Origin: Sialis fuliginosa
Lineage: Eukaryota; Arthropoda; Insecta; Megaloptera; Sialidae
Assembly: GCA_961205875.1 (NCBI GenBank)
Contig: OY540822.1
Coordinates: 8,620,501-8,684,500, forward strand
Length of the DNA: 64,000 nt
Direction of reading: 5' to 3'
Shown here: positions 26,322 to 38,700 of the stretch, in pieces
Layout of the letters: each line of letters starts with the position of its first letter
Numbering within the stretch: position 1 is the stretch's first letter
Program-made: the position numbers and the translations under genes
Notes under the pieces: model-generated
Told to the model about the DNA's origin: nothing
What the model saw: the letters and a program-made list of their open reading frames with translations, nothing else
Databases searched by the model: none

Positions 26322-28577
26322 CTAAAAAATAATCAAAATATTATTAACATTGTTATTTAAGGGACAATTCCACTGTAAAAGACGCTACAGTTTTACATAC
26401 TGATTAATAATCTTTTTTTTTCTGTCAGGCGCTTTTTTAGACATAATTTTGCAGTGACCAAAAAAAATTATATAAAAAATAGTATTTTTGTGCAGAACTA
26501 TAAACTCGGGGGCCCCCCAGAATATGCAAAAGGAAAACTTGAAAATCTTTTTTTTTTGCTCCTAACTTACACAATTTTTAATATCTACTTACTTACTCCA
26601 ATTTTTACCCTGCGGGGGCCACGGGGCATTGCCCCGGTGGTAGTTACGGCCCTGTTTTTGTGTACAACATAAGTCATGTAAAAAACGAAAAAAAAATCGG
26701 ACTGATCGTATTCAATAAAAAATAAATCATGAAAATCAGCAATTTTCAATGGTCTCTTATACAATCAGTGAAAAAAACTACGAGGTACCTATGTTATAGT
26801 ATCTTATGAAAACATTTTTGCATTTTTAAATAGGTCACTGTCATAATAGTTGATATAATAACAAAAAACCGGTAGTATTAATTTAACTGTCAATGGTCAA
26901 TCCAATCTGTACAATGAAGATCAACTTATGAATCTAAAAAATGCATTCAGTAACCATTTACAGGTTGAAGTTACTTTTTGTATTGACAATTAGTTAATTT
27001 AATAATAATGGAATTAATTTTAAGTCAGAGCATGCCCAGTATAATTTATGAAAATTGACCATGAAGAAAATATGCTTCGAATTCAAATGTAAAAGTTTAC
27101 CCTTTAACCTTCGATTCCATAATGCTACTGAACTAACGTTTTTTTTATTTTTTATTTAATATAAGTATAAAAAATATTGAAATTGAAATTATAGGTTTTA
27201 AATTATAATACTTTTGTTATTATCTTTAGCAATATTACTATTTTATTATGATCGTTAATAAATAAATAAATATTATCTGAAATTATAAAAAAAAAGTAAT
27301 ATCATCATAAATACAGCAAATTTGCTTTATCAAATTTATTATACCTCTACCTTACAAATAACTTTTTTTTAATTTCACCTTTTAGTATACTAACCTAGTA
27401 TACTAAATAATTTTGAACTATTGTATGTTAATATACATTTATTTGCTTATTTATTTTCAAAAAATACACTTTCAAAATTAAAAAAATAATTGATTAATAT
27501 TTTGTTTTATTTTATGAAATTTTTTCGACCCTTTGGTATTTACTTGTATAAAAGAAAACGTAAAAAATATTATAAAATAAAATTTTTTACTTACGTTAAA
27601 GAAAAAATAAATAAATTTTCCATAGATTTTTTATTCACTATAAAATACTATGTAGGCATTATTTAAAAACAAAATAGTTACCTTTAGTTGTATTGTAAAT
27701 AAACAATGTTTATAAACATTATACAATTTTCACACAGCACATAAAAATAAATAGTTGTTTAAAAAATCACATCAATTATTTTCATTCTTAAAACGTTTCA
27801 ATAATTCAAATAATCATATCACATTTTCCTGAACGTGATATTTCAAAAATTCTATTTTATTTGTAGATAAAATTGTTTTAGTATTTTAGTAGTTCTTTGA
27901 ACGACTTGCAAAAGACAACTGGCGGTTTTTTAGCGCTGACATAAAATATAATATGATAATTACCTATAATAGTTTTGTTTCCTTGTAAACCATCCTGAAT
28001 TTTGATAAGGATCTTCAAGAACCTATTAGGAATAAATTATAATTTACAATAAAGCATAGGTCAGTGTTTTCTAGCTGAATTTAAGTACAATGCATTTATT
28101 GAATTTAAATTTTATATAACTATATTAATTAATTTTCCTTTTTGTAAGTCCAGGACAGGGGTTATTTTAAGGAAATTTTAGAACTGCACAATATGAGTGA
28201 ATTTTTTTTTTGTTTTCCAATTTAAAAAAAAATCTAGATGCAATTGATAATAAAAAACAATATAAATTGTATCTTTTTTTATAAACTAATACTAAGGTCT
28301 TACTTTTCTTACAGTGAAAAGCCCATCAAAATCAGTTCAGTAGTTCTTGTGTCAAGTCGGAATATACAAACAGACAGACATGAAAAAATATTTTTCCGAA
28401 CATTGAGTGAATTTTTATTTAACATTAGGAAAGGAAACCCCAAGCAAAATGAGTAATTCTTAGGAAAATAAAAAAAGAAAATTAGAAAGTAGTGTTAAGC
28501 TTTTTAATTTATTGAAACTGAATTTTTAAAGCAAGATTACCTTAATTTCAGAAAGGCCGGAATTTATTGTTAATATA

Positions 28578-29116
28578 CAGGTGATTTACAACTTGTGTAA
28601 ACAAATTTAACAGTAAATTGAGGATGTTATTTTAAGCAAAAAACTTTATATTAACATGTACCCTAAAATTCTTTGTGAGGGATCTACAGCCTTCAAAAAA
28701 TGTTTCCCAAAATTAGTGTTTATTTAATATCTAGAGAATCCATAGTGATACAGTTATAAAATTTGATAGCCGGCTTATTATTAATAAGTTTTATCGATTT
28801 CCAGTATTAAAAAATAATAATTTAGATAATAGGCGTATGGGGCCAGTGGGCCCGCCGATTTTTATCAAGTATTTTTTTGTTCTTTAATTTTTCCCGATTT
28901 GGGTTCTTGTAGAAGATTATATAACACAAAATACACAAAAATATATGTACTTTGACCATTTGTCAGAATCAACCGTTTTCGAGAATTATTGAAAAAGTAA
29001 AGTACTTTTGGAAGGCTGTAGCTCCCTCACAAAGAATTTCCGGATACATGTTTTTTATTTAAATTAACTTTCTCGATCTACTGTTAAATTTTTCACAATA
29101 GTTGTAAATTACCCTT
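28578..29116. mobile_element. TIR element, repeat family T3
   Basis: The ends are inverted: caggtgatttacaacttgtg at 28578 and gttgtaaattaccc at 29101. A second inverted pair around a region like ctttgtgagggatctacagc lies near 28670 and 29030. A partial relative is at 35325-35505 in copy C (gatgatttacaact, ggggagctacag). Confidence 0.55.
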
Positions 29117-29920
29117 TTTGTTAAATTTAAAATACTAACAGTGGCGGCACTATACATTTTAGAATGTGTTATAGTTGTAAAAAAGTATCCAGATCTTTTT
29201 TTTAATAGTATTCAGACTCACCAATACCCGACGAGAAAAAAAACTCAAAAAAACAGCAATAAATACCATTTTTTTATTTCAAGATCAATATTTTCATTGT
29301 CAAACGTTTTTCTGACAAAATTATCCAGAAATTATACAAAAAAAATTTTGTTTTAATTTTCTCTTGAAGAAATGACCCAATGACCCATATAGCTGTCAAC
29401 GTTGAATCAGAAGTTTAATTTATCCATCAAGTTATGGAATATGAGTACCAGAGATGCTTTCATGAATATTCTAGATTTTTAAAAAGAGTTTAAGACACTC
29501 TAGTACGCAGGCTTTTGAAAAATCGAAAAAATACATATATTTTAAATGGGAAAATCGCCCCCCTCTGGTAATGGCCATTTTTTAAGATAGAGGGCTGAAA
29601 CTTTTTCCACATTATTTTTGAATTATTTATAATATAAGGACCATATTTATTAAATTTACGTCAATAAGGTTATAATAATTCTAAGATGATATTAAAATAA
29701 ATTAAAAACAATGGAAAAATTTGATGCAAATAAAAAATTGCCAAACTATTGAAAATAATTTTGCAAGTCATTCTATAGAATTAATAGTACCTATAAAAAC
29801 TTGTTTATTACGGCAGTATGTGGATATATATGTACATATGTACTGAATTTACCAGTTTAATTCTAAAAATATAATAATTCCTTTAAAATTTGAAACAAGT
29901 ATTTTTAAAATCTACTAGTG

Positions 29921-30259
29921 CATAGGTGTCCAACCTTTTGAACCTTCCGGGCCACATAGCAAAATTTTTATTTAATTCGGTTTACTAAGGGCCGCAGGTT
30001 ATAATATAAAACTGAGGACTTTTTTTTTTTTTTGGTCGCGTCAATTTCAATTCCTAATTTTATTATAAATATAATATATAAATAGATATATGGATAAAGA
30101 GTTTAATTGGAAAGACCTTTTTTTTTTAGTCGTAGATACTATTTCCTATGTACATTTATTATCGTAAATTTTTTTATTTTTTTAAATTATGCTCGCGGGC
30201 CGCACCAAGGGTTCTCGAGGGCCGCATATGGCCCGCGGGCCGCGGGTTGGACAAGCTTG
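29921..30259. mobile_element. hAT-type MITE with perfect 8-bp target duplication
   Basis: TACTAGTG flanks both sides exactly (29913-29920 and 30260-30267). The ends share tgtccaacc / ggttggaca. The right part is GC-rich (gggccgcatatggcccgcgg), a composition well known from small hAT-Charlie-like elements. It is 339 bp with no reading frame. Confidence 0.8.
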
Positions 30260-30755
30260 TACTAGTGGATCTGTCCTGGCTTAGCACGGGGGTCTCATAT
30301 GGAATTTTTGTTTTTAGCTAACCCGCCCAAAAATAATTTGTTTAAAAATTATACCATAAATACACATTTTCGTAAATATTTCAATTTAAGCGCCACCTAT
30401 CGGATCCAAAAAAAAGATAACCTAACGGAGCACAAAACGAACATATAGTGTGAATATGGCTTCGATACGTCCAGTGGTTTAAGTCTGATGAGAACACACA
30501 CATACATAAAATAAACGTGAATTTAACCTAACAATATGAGACTTTTAGTAAATCTGGGTTGCTGGGTTCAAGAGATGTCATTTTTTTAATTCGATTCTGA
30601 GAAATGTACTTGAAAGAATCCAAACAAATTTTTATTGGTTTGGCATACTAATTCAGAACAAGTACAGTCACTTGCAATCTGTATTCATTTCAGAAAATGA
30701 ACTTTCATTGCAACAGGGACGGCTTTAAAAGTTTTTATAAAAAAAAAATTAATTT

Positions 30756-31219
30756 ATAAGGTACTGGCTCCAGTTATGGCCGCTATAAGAGCAAGGTTTA
30801 CTGTTTTTGTGTTTGAACTCATGTTACTAATAAAACAAGTAATTATTTATTTAATCAATTTAATTACCAAAGTCCGCAAATATAGTTTTTGTTTTTTAAA
30901 TTATAGCCTTTTATTTTGTTTATGTTTTTTCTCCAGTAATGGATAAAGTATTACAAAATGATAAGTAGGTACTGCGGCACAAAAGATATAAAAGAAAGAA
31001 TCGTCAAATTTGAAACAATGTAAAGCAGTTGCTATGATAATATAATAATTAATAAATAAATAATACTAATAATTAATTTAAAAGTCCACTATTTTGACAC
31101 ATATTGGCCGATTGTCATCAAATCACGTTGTAAGACAGTTAAATATCTAATTCAGTACATTTAATTTAAAATAAAAGCAATTACTGGGGTCATATCCAAG
31201 ATTGGCGCCTGTACCTTAT
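30756..31219. mobile_element. TIR element family T1, copy 2 (inverted)
   Basis: The ends are ataaggtactggctccag and gcgcctgtaccttat. This copy is the reverse orientation of those at 11303 and 40600. Confidence 0.65.
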
Positions 31220-31680
31220 TACATTTCAAATAATTTTAAATATGCCAGTTTCATCAAAATTGAATTTTCGAGATTATTAAATTTTACATATAGATTTTAA
31301 ATTTCAGCCCAATCGGTTCAGTAGTTTTTGAATAATGGACGGTCGGACGGATAGACAAAAGATATTCGCTTATAGTGTTCGAGTTGAAATGAGTTTTTTT
31401 TTATTAAGCAGAAAAATAATTCTAAAAATATTAAGAGGATGTATGCCAGATGTGCATGTTGTAGATTTTTTTGTTTTGAAGTAATTGTTATAACAATAGG
31501 AAGTTGTTCCATTATACAGTTAAGATAATTATAATATCGTCTCTAGTCAAGGGCATAACTATAAATTACTAAATACAGTGTTTAGAATTTTATCACTAAG
31601 GTTTAAAATTTTCTTACTTTTGTTATTACAATATTTTTATCATGAGACATAGTCTTGAGGCTTCCGCGGTGGTCTTGATA

Positions 31681-31897
31681 TGGATCTTGGCTTTTGGGTG
31701 TAAGCCGCGTCGGTTTGGTCGTGTTATCGGCCAACGTTTCGTCACACATTGCAGTGGACATCTTCAGATGTCCACTGCACACATTGTCCACTCACACATT
31801 GCAGTGGACATCTGAAGATGTCCACTGCAATGTGGACGAAACGTTGGCCGATAACACGACCAAACCGACGCGGCTTACACCCAGAAGCCAAGATCCA
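31681..31897. repeat. Fold-back element with hammerhead-like core, copy 2
   Basis: Arms of about 63 bp (31681-31743 and 31835-31897) are almost perfect inverted copies. On the plus strand there is CTGAAGA (31812-31818), a perfect 6-bp helix gtccac/gtggac around tgcaat (31820-31837), then GAAAC (31838-31842). This is the order of box 1, helix II and box 2 in hammerhead ribozymes. The left arm holds a similar set on the minus strand. Helices I and III and the cleavage site are not established. Confidence 0.6.
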
Positions 31898-32030
31898 TGA
31901 GACAGGTTTCTAAACTAAAAATGAAAAAATACAAAAACTATAATAAAATGGAATCATTATTTATTAGATTTTTTTGAGTAATATACAACAGTTTTAAATA
32001 AATAATTGTTTACTTGTCTATGAACAATAT

Positions 32031-32479
32031 ACCGGGTGTTCCAGACCACCTGTCCACTATGTTTTACGCCTAAACTATTGAAGATAGAGTTTTATGATAT
32101 ATTTTTTGATATGTCGCGTATGACACTTTAAACTATCCAAATTTCAAATAATCATACAATAAAAATTTAAAAATAATATTTCATTAACATTTAACGAAAC
32201 TAGAGCACTTTTAGTAAAACTCTAAAATTTGAGAACAAGTCGCCATATTTTCTGAACAATTGAATGTATAAAAAAAATTTGTCTACAGAAGTTTCTTACT
32301 TTTTTATGATCTTTAAAATTTTCTACTTTTGAATATACCGTACCATTTAATTTTGCTGAGAAACAAGGGGGAGTTTTAGGGGTTGAAAATATTTTCCTGA
32401 AATTCTTTAGGGTCAATATATACAGTAAATTTTTTACCATAAAACTCTATCTTCAATAATTTAGTCTGGAACACCCGGT
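32031..32479. mobile_element. TIR element with accgggtgttcc ends
   Basis: The terminal inverted repeat is accgggtgttccagac (32031) and gtctggaacacccggt (32464-32479). A second inverted pair lies just inside (attgaagatagagttttat and complement). No coding frame is seen. Confidence 0.7.
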
Positions 32480-32715
32480 TTTTAATTATATTATTACGAT
32501 ATTTTTATAATAGATTTGTATTAATTTAATTAATACATTTATTTTATTTTTACTTTATTGTGATCTATTTCAAATTGTTTTTGCAAAAATAAATTCATTT
32601 GCTGCTTTTCCTTTCATTTAAATTGTTTAAACATAATTTAATACTTATAATAAATACGTTAGTCAAGAATAGAATGAGGTAGAGTATAGACCTTTTTTTA
32701 ACAGATCTTTAAATT

Positions 32716-35700
32716 CTATTCTTCAATGTTATTTATTTCTACAGTTACAATTTGTTCATGTGGTGTATCTTCATTTATAATATTTTCAATCGATGAAACA
32801 TCGGTGAATAGAGGGCCTAATTTCGAATCTGTTCCTGTACACATATCTTGCGCATTCTTAGGCCATTTCCATAAAATCAGACGACGGCTTTGACGTTTTA
32901 AATCGTCAGCAAGAACGCTTATATTCTAAAAAAAAAATTTTATAATAACACTTTTACTGTAAAAATTTTTAAACACACTTTTTTTTTGACCCACTTTTGT
33001 AAGTTTTACATCAATATCAAAACTACCTTTGACATTTTTTTTTATTCTTATGTATGTTCAATCAATTGTACATTTTTCTTAATACGGGCCTGCCCTTATT
33101 TAACTATCATAAGTCTATGGTCTTAAGTATCCAACATTGCATCAAATTCAATCCAAAACTTCCCGTTCATTATAAAATATTATCACTGTTTCATTTAATA
33201 GGGTAGGTAGTAAAAAAGTCACTTTGGGTATTATTTAGATAAATTTATAACTGGAAAACTGTAAGACCCAAGTTCAAACCTGGTATAGTGAATTTGTAGG
33301 TAACATTATGACACACCAAAATAATGATAAAAAATACCACATATTATAGGTACTTTTGGGGAAAAATGTAATTTTCATAAAAATTTTCAAAAAAATAAAC
33401 ATATTTTTTAACTTTGATGAGCAACTGACTCATTTTGGTTGCTCTAGTTACGTTACTTTGGAAGCTATGAAATAATCTTTGTTTGTAAGTATTACTCTGA
33501 AGGAAGTTTTTAAACATCCTGTAGCTCAGAGGGTGTTGAAGATAAACCCCACCTTCCCGTACAATTTTTTACTCACAATGAGCCAAAGAATCAGTTCTTA
33601 AAATATTTGTTTCCCAAACCGGACCACCCTGTATATAGAGATGACACGACTTCTAAAACTGAAGTGTTATAGCAAATAACACATATATTGTGAATATCAA
33701 CGAATAATTTCTAATAAATCACGGTTTAACCCTGAAAAAGGTTGTATAAGATAAGCAACACCTATGTATAAGTATTTTTGCATATTTAACAATGCGTGAA
33801 ATATATATTAATGACAACTGATATCAATGATTGTACATACAGGTCCGTATTTAAAAATTATTGGGTCATATTTCTATTGAGTATTACATTTTAAAAATTT
33901 TGCATATATTCAATCGTAAGAAGCATATTTTAAAATCAATACCTACTTTTAAATTTATCATGATTTTAACTGATTATTTCATTTATGATTACATTTTTAT
34001 CTTTATTGACGTAATACTGTAAACATGCATGTATGCTGTATACACATATGTAGACAGGGGCGTCGGCAGAAAATTTTCCAAGAGAGGCTAAAGCTTGTAG
34101 AAAAATTAAGTGTAGCATTAATTAATCGATCCTAGGGAAAAAGGGCAAATACACCTCTTTTGTCCATCTCTACGGACGCCCATGTACTTCAACATTCTTT
34201 TTTTAATCTCAAATATCTTTTCTGATATACCTACAATTTTTACATGTTTAAATATTCATTCTACATCGCTTTTTAAATAATTTAAATAAATTTCATTTCC
34301 GTAATGAGGGCTAAAACTGATTTTTTTCGAAAAACTTTGCATTCTAACTGTTCGTAAGATATTTATAAATTTTTCAATTAAAATACAGGGAGAATAAAAA
34401 ACATTAAATGTTTATATGAGTTTTTATTTGTTTGTAATATTTTGCTATAAAAAAATAATAGAGGCAAATACGGTACTGCTTATAAAATAAATTCTTATTT
34501 ATTTAAACTTTATCCTTTTAAATATAATTACGTCAAAAAGATAAAATGTATATTTATACTTATCGAATTATATTGACTAGTTGTTACCCGCGTGGAATTT
34601 TTATTTTATTTTATCTAATCAATTTTTCGGAATACAAAGTAGCCTATGTTCTTCCCCAGGATGTAAGCTATATCCCTACCAAATTTCATCAATATCGGTT
34701 TATCGGTTTAGCAACAAACAGACAGACATAGTTACTTTTGCATTTATGATATTAGTATTTATCTAATGAGACAAATAATTTCTATTTTCTGCATGTTTAT
34801 AGCCTAGATAATTAATTAATTATATAAAATATCGGAACATTAATTTACTAATGCATCGAAAATAATTAAAGGTATAAAAATAATTAGTGGAAAACACGAT
34901 ATTTTTAATAATTATTGATAATGTAATGTACCTTAGCAACTGTAATATCAATATGATGAAGATTGGAACCATCTAGTACCAAAATAATATCTCCATTGTT
35001 CCCAATCTTTGCAATTATAGATTCTCTTAAAGTTTCTGCAGCGGGGTATTGGATATTCTGTGCAGGTGTTGCTAACAGTACTTCTTTACCAGATATCTGT
35101 AGATACAATTATTATTGACTCGGGTATTATATTATAAACTAAACCATTATTTCTTACCTCTAATTGTTCAACTGCTAAAGGGGGTCTAGCTGCCCAGTAC
35201 AAAATATAAAAGGAATTAAACCCAACTCCAATAATAATACCAACTTCAAGATTAACGAATAAACAACCAAGCAGTGTTATCACAAATATCACAAAATCTG
35301 ACTCTGGAAAAATTAAATATAACTACAGGATGATTTACAACTAGTGCAAAAAATTTTTACAGTCGATCGAGGATGTAATTTTAAGCAAAGAGCATTATGT
35401 GAACCTATGTTCGGAAATTCTTCCTGGGGGAGCTACAGTCTTTTACATAAAATTAGTGTTTATTTAATATTTAGAGAACCCATTGTGCTACAGTTATGAA
35501 ATTTGATACAAGGATTTTGCAATCCGACTAATAGAAATGTAGATATTTTTTTAAAATGTTCAAGAGAAACCGTAAAAAGGTCCAAAAAAATTACCTTTCG
35601 GAGGTCACCCAATGTAAGAATTCAGTTTATAAAAAAATTACTCCTTCCTTACTCACTAATATGACTCCACTATATTATATTGTGAAAAATTATTTAATAA

Positions 35701-38700
35701 GAAGTTATTTTAACTCACTTTTAGTTTTCCATAGTAAAATAGCTGTATCGATATCTAGCATAAAAAACATAGCTGATATAATAACCGCAGATAAAGTTGG
35801 TTTAGGAATGAAGTAAAATGCAGAAGCTAGTAGAGAAAGAGCCAGTATTACCAACCCTCCAGTGAAAGCTCCTCCTAGAGGTGTCCTTACTCCTGAAGCG
35901 TTATTTACTGCCGTTCTAGTGAAAGACCCAGTTGTAGGCATTGAACTTACAAAAGAGCCCATAATATTAGACATACCGAGGGCTAACATTTCTTGAGTCG
36001 CATCTATTGATCTTCCTCCAGCTAAAAGGTTAAAAATGCATTCAATAAATTTTATTACAGTCAATGTAACATGTAACTTACCGAAGGCTTTGGCTATGGC
36101 TACACTTTCTAATATTGCAATGATCGGTATAGATATTATCGATGTTTGAAGTTCTTGAATCATTTCAATGAAACTGTAAGTTTCATTATTATATACAGTA
36201 CTAAAAGGGGGTGGTTTAAATGGGGGCATACCCTGTTCGACTTCCTCTGAAAGAAATAAACACTATACAGTATTATTCAGGGAATATAATAAAAAACTTA
36301 AATGATTTCCATGTTCTTTAATATATTTTTAAATAATTTTTAATATATGAAAAAAAAAATGTCCTTTAGGTTCAATTGAACTACAAATGTACCAAATCTT
36401 ATCAAAATTAGTGGGACAATATTCGCAACATTCACGTTTTAGACGATAATAGTAAACAACTTTTCTTTACGTTTTGATGTTAGTACAATCAGAATATATC
36501 ATTACCTCGGACACCATTTTTCGACGGTATTACAATACTTCCATTTCCTTCGGAACATGGAAGTAAAAACGACTTAAAAAACTAAAAATACTGAAAAGTA
36601 AATAATAATTAAATTTAAAGTTTTTGAAGTCGGTTTCCTTTTTTTACTTCCATCTTCTGAAAGAAATGGAAGTATTGTAATATTATTTTTGAATATAGGC
36701 TACTTACGTGTTAAAGTAAAAGGTTGATATCCGTATGTACTCAACGCCCACGCAAGAAATGTTCCAGCTACGACCACAATTGCATTACTGGCTAACGAGA
36801 TTAACCAGTAACTTTTAGCCATGAAATTTTGTGTTGTTGTTCTATTCGGTCGACTCTGGCGATATCCAAATCGTTTTAAATACTGAAAAAATAATCATAT
36901 GAGTTTCAATAGCGACGCATTCCTCTTCAGGGATTTTCACTGTGAATATTTACCCGGAAAAATAATAATATAAGTATGCTTGATACACCTAAAACCGAAT
37001 CCCAGAGTTGTACATGTTTTATACGCCTTATAAAATTGATGAGCGAATCTAAAAATGCAGTCGCTTTTCCGCCTACTCCAAACAAAGATTTTAGTTGAGA
37101 AAATGCGATAGTTATTGCTGATGCAGTTGTGAAACCAGATGTTACTGGCACTGATATAAAATCAACCAGAAAACCTGCAAATATAACAAATTAAAATAAT
37201 ATTAATGTCCGGTATTATAAAGGAGCTAGCAAATTTGTTAGTTAGCAAGCACTTTCAAATGAGATATCAAACTTATATGACAGTTCTTTTGGAGTTTGTT
37301 GAAGACTTTGACAAATTTCGCGCACGCGTTATGGGTAAATACCAACGGTATTAAAAAAAAAGTTTAAAATTGTATTCATGTTCTATTCATTTTTTCGTAA
37401 AAACGAATTTTTGAAAAAGAAATATTTTTATTATAATTCAAATGGTTCATAACAGAGGAGAAATATCTGCCATGAGTGTCATGGGACTTTCTTATACGTA
37501 ATACTGAGAGTGAACAGTGTAGGTGAATCTAAATAATTACATAATAATAATAAGTCTTGAGGCTTCCGCGGTGATCTTGATATGGATAGTATTATCGGCC
37601 GATAACACGACCAAAACGACGTGGTTTCCACCCAGAAGTTAAGATCCATATCAATGTTATTATAAAAATAAATATTTAAGTAGTAAATAATAAACTAACT
37701 TTTTTTGCATTAAAAACTTTTAGCCTTTTGTAGAATTATATGCTAGAAAATTGTTTCCCTTCATAGATAATTTGTAATGTAGTATAAACTATAAATTGTA
37801 CTTGTTTTGTTACTATTTGTACTTTACATTTCCTGTTCTTGTACCTATCTACTCTATTATTTCTGTTTTAATTATAGACAAAACATAGCAAACAATTTCT
37901 TCTTTGTTATAATTTCTACTGTGCATATTATATATATAATAAGTACCTACTTTGTAACATATACCTATATTTAATTTAAATAGGTATCTTATAATATATA
38001 TATATATATATATTGAACAGTGTGTGTGTTTGCCAAAGGTACCATGGGACTTTCTTATACGTAATACTGAGAGTGAACAGTGTAGGTGAATCTAAATAAT
38101 TACATAAAAAAATTATTTCTGGCTAAATCATAAATGTTGGAAAAAAATGTATGGGGAATAAATCATAGATAATAACATACTCGACATTTTTTATCTAAAA
38201 CATTTTTTTCTTATTTCAAAAATAATTCGAAAATTCAAAAATTTACGAGTAAACATCCGTTTTCAGTTATAAATAAATTTTATAAAAAATAAATAAAATT
38301 ATTAACTCAGTTTAAAGAAATCAAAAACTATTTCGAGTTCTGTTTTCTTCGTTTTTATTTTTTACATCGTACTGCCCTCTACCTAAGCACGTAGTATAGT
38401 ATAGGTAATTTATTATATAATTTTATAATAATTTTTTTAAAAAGTTTATTGTGAAATTTCTTTATCTCTACTTATATAAAATCTAGTGTCTATTTATCTG
38501 ATTGTCCGCTTGTAACCACATAGGTTTTCTTTGATATGTAGGTACGTTATTTGGCAAGTTTTTAATCAATGGGAGCGTTCACGTTAGACCAAAAAACGGA
38601 ACAACGAGCTTTGATTGGTTGATTCATGGAATTTCTGGTGGAATGTCCCAGAAATTAAAAGAATGTCATTTTTTAAGCGTGTAAAGAAGTGAGAAAGAAG

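Larger units (their letters stand above)
26322..32715. other. 6.4-kb intergenic region between copies B and C
   Basis: No gene is seen. Apart from the repeats listed separately, there are only GC-rich spots of repeat ends near 26508-26521 and 26610-26655. The stretch 26660-28130 is plain AT-rich DNA. The promoter of copy B must lie near 26322 or beyond, but no core-promoter element stands out. Confidence 0.5.

Noticed and set aside
31694..31900. Open frames on both strands near 31.7 kb
   Set aside because: They are produced by the mirrored arms of the fold-back element, not by a gene.
36708..36882. Possible frameshift in copy C exon 5
   Set aside because: A careful recount gives 175 nt with the same phase as copy B; the frame is intact.
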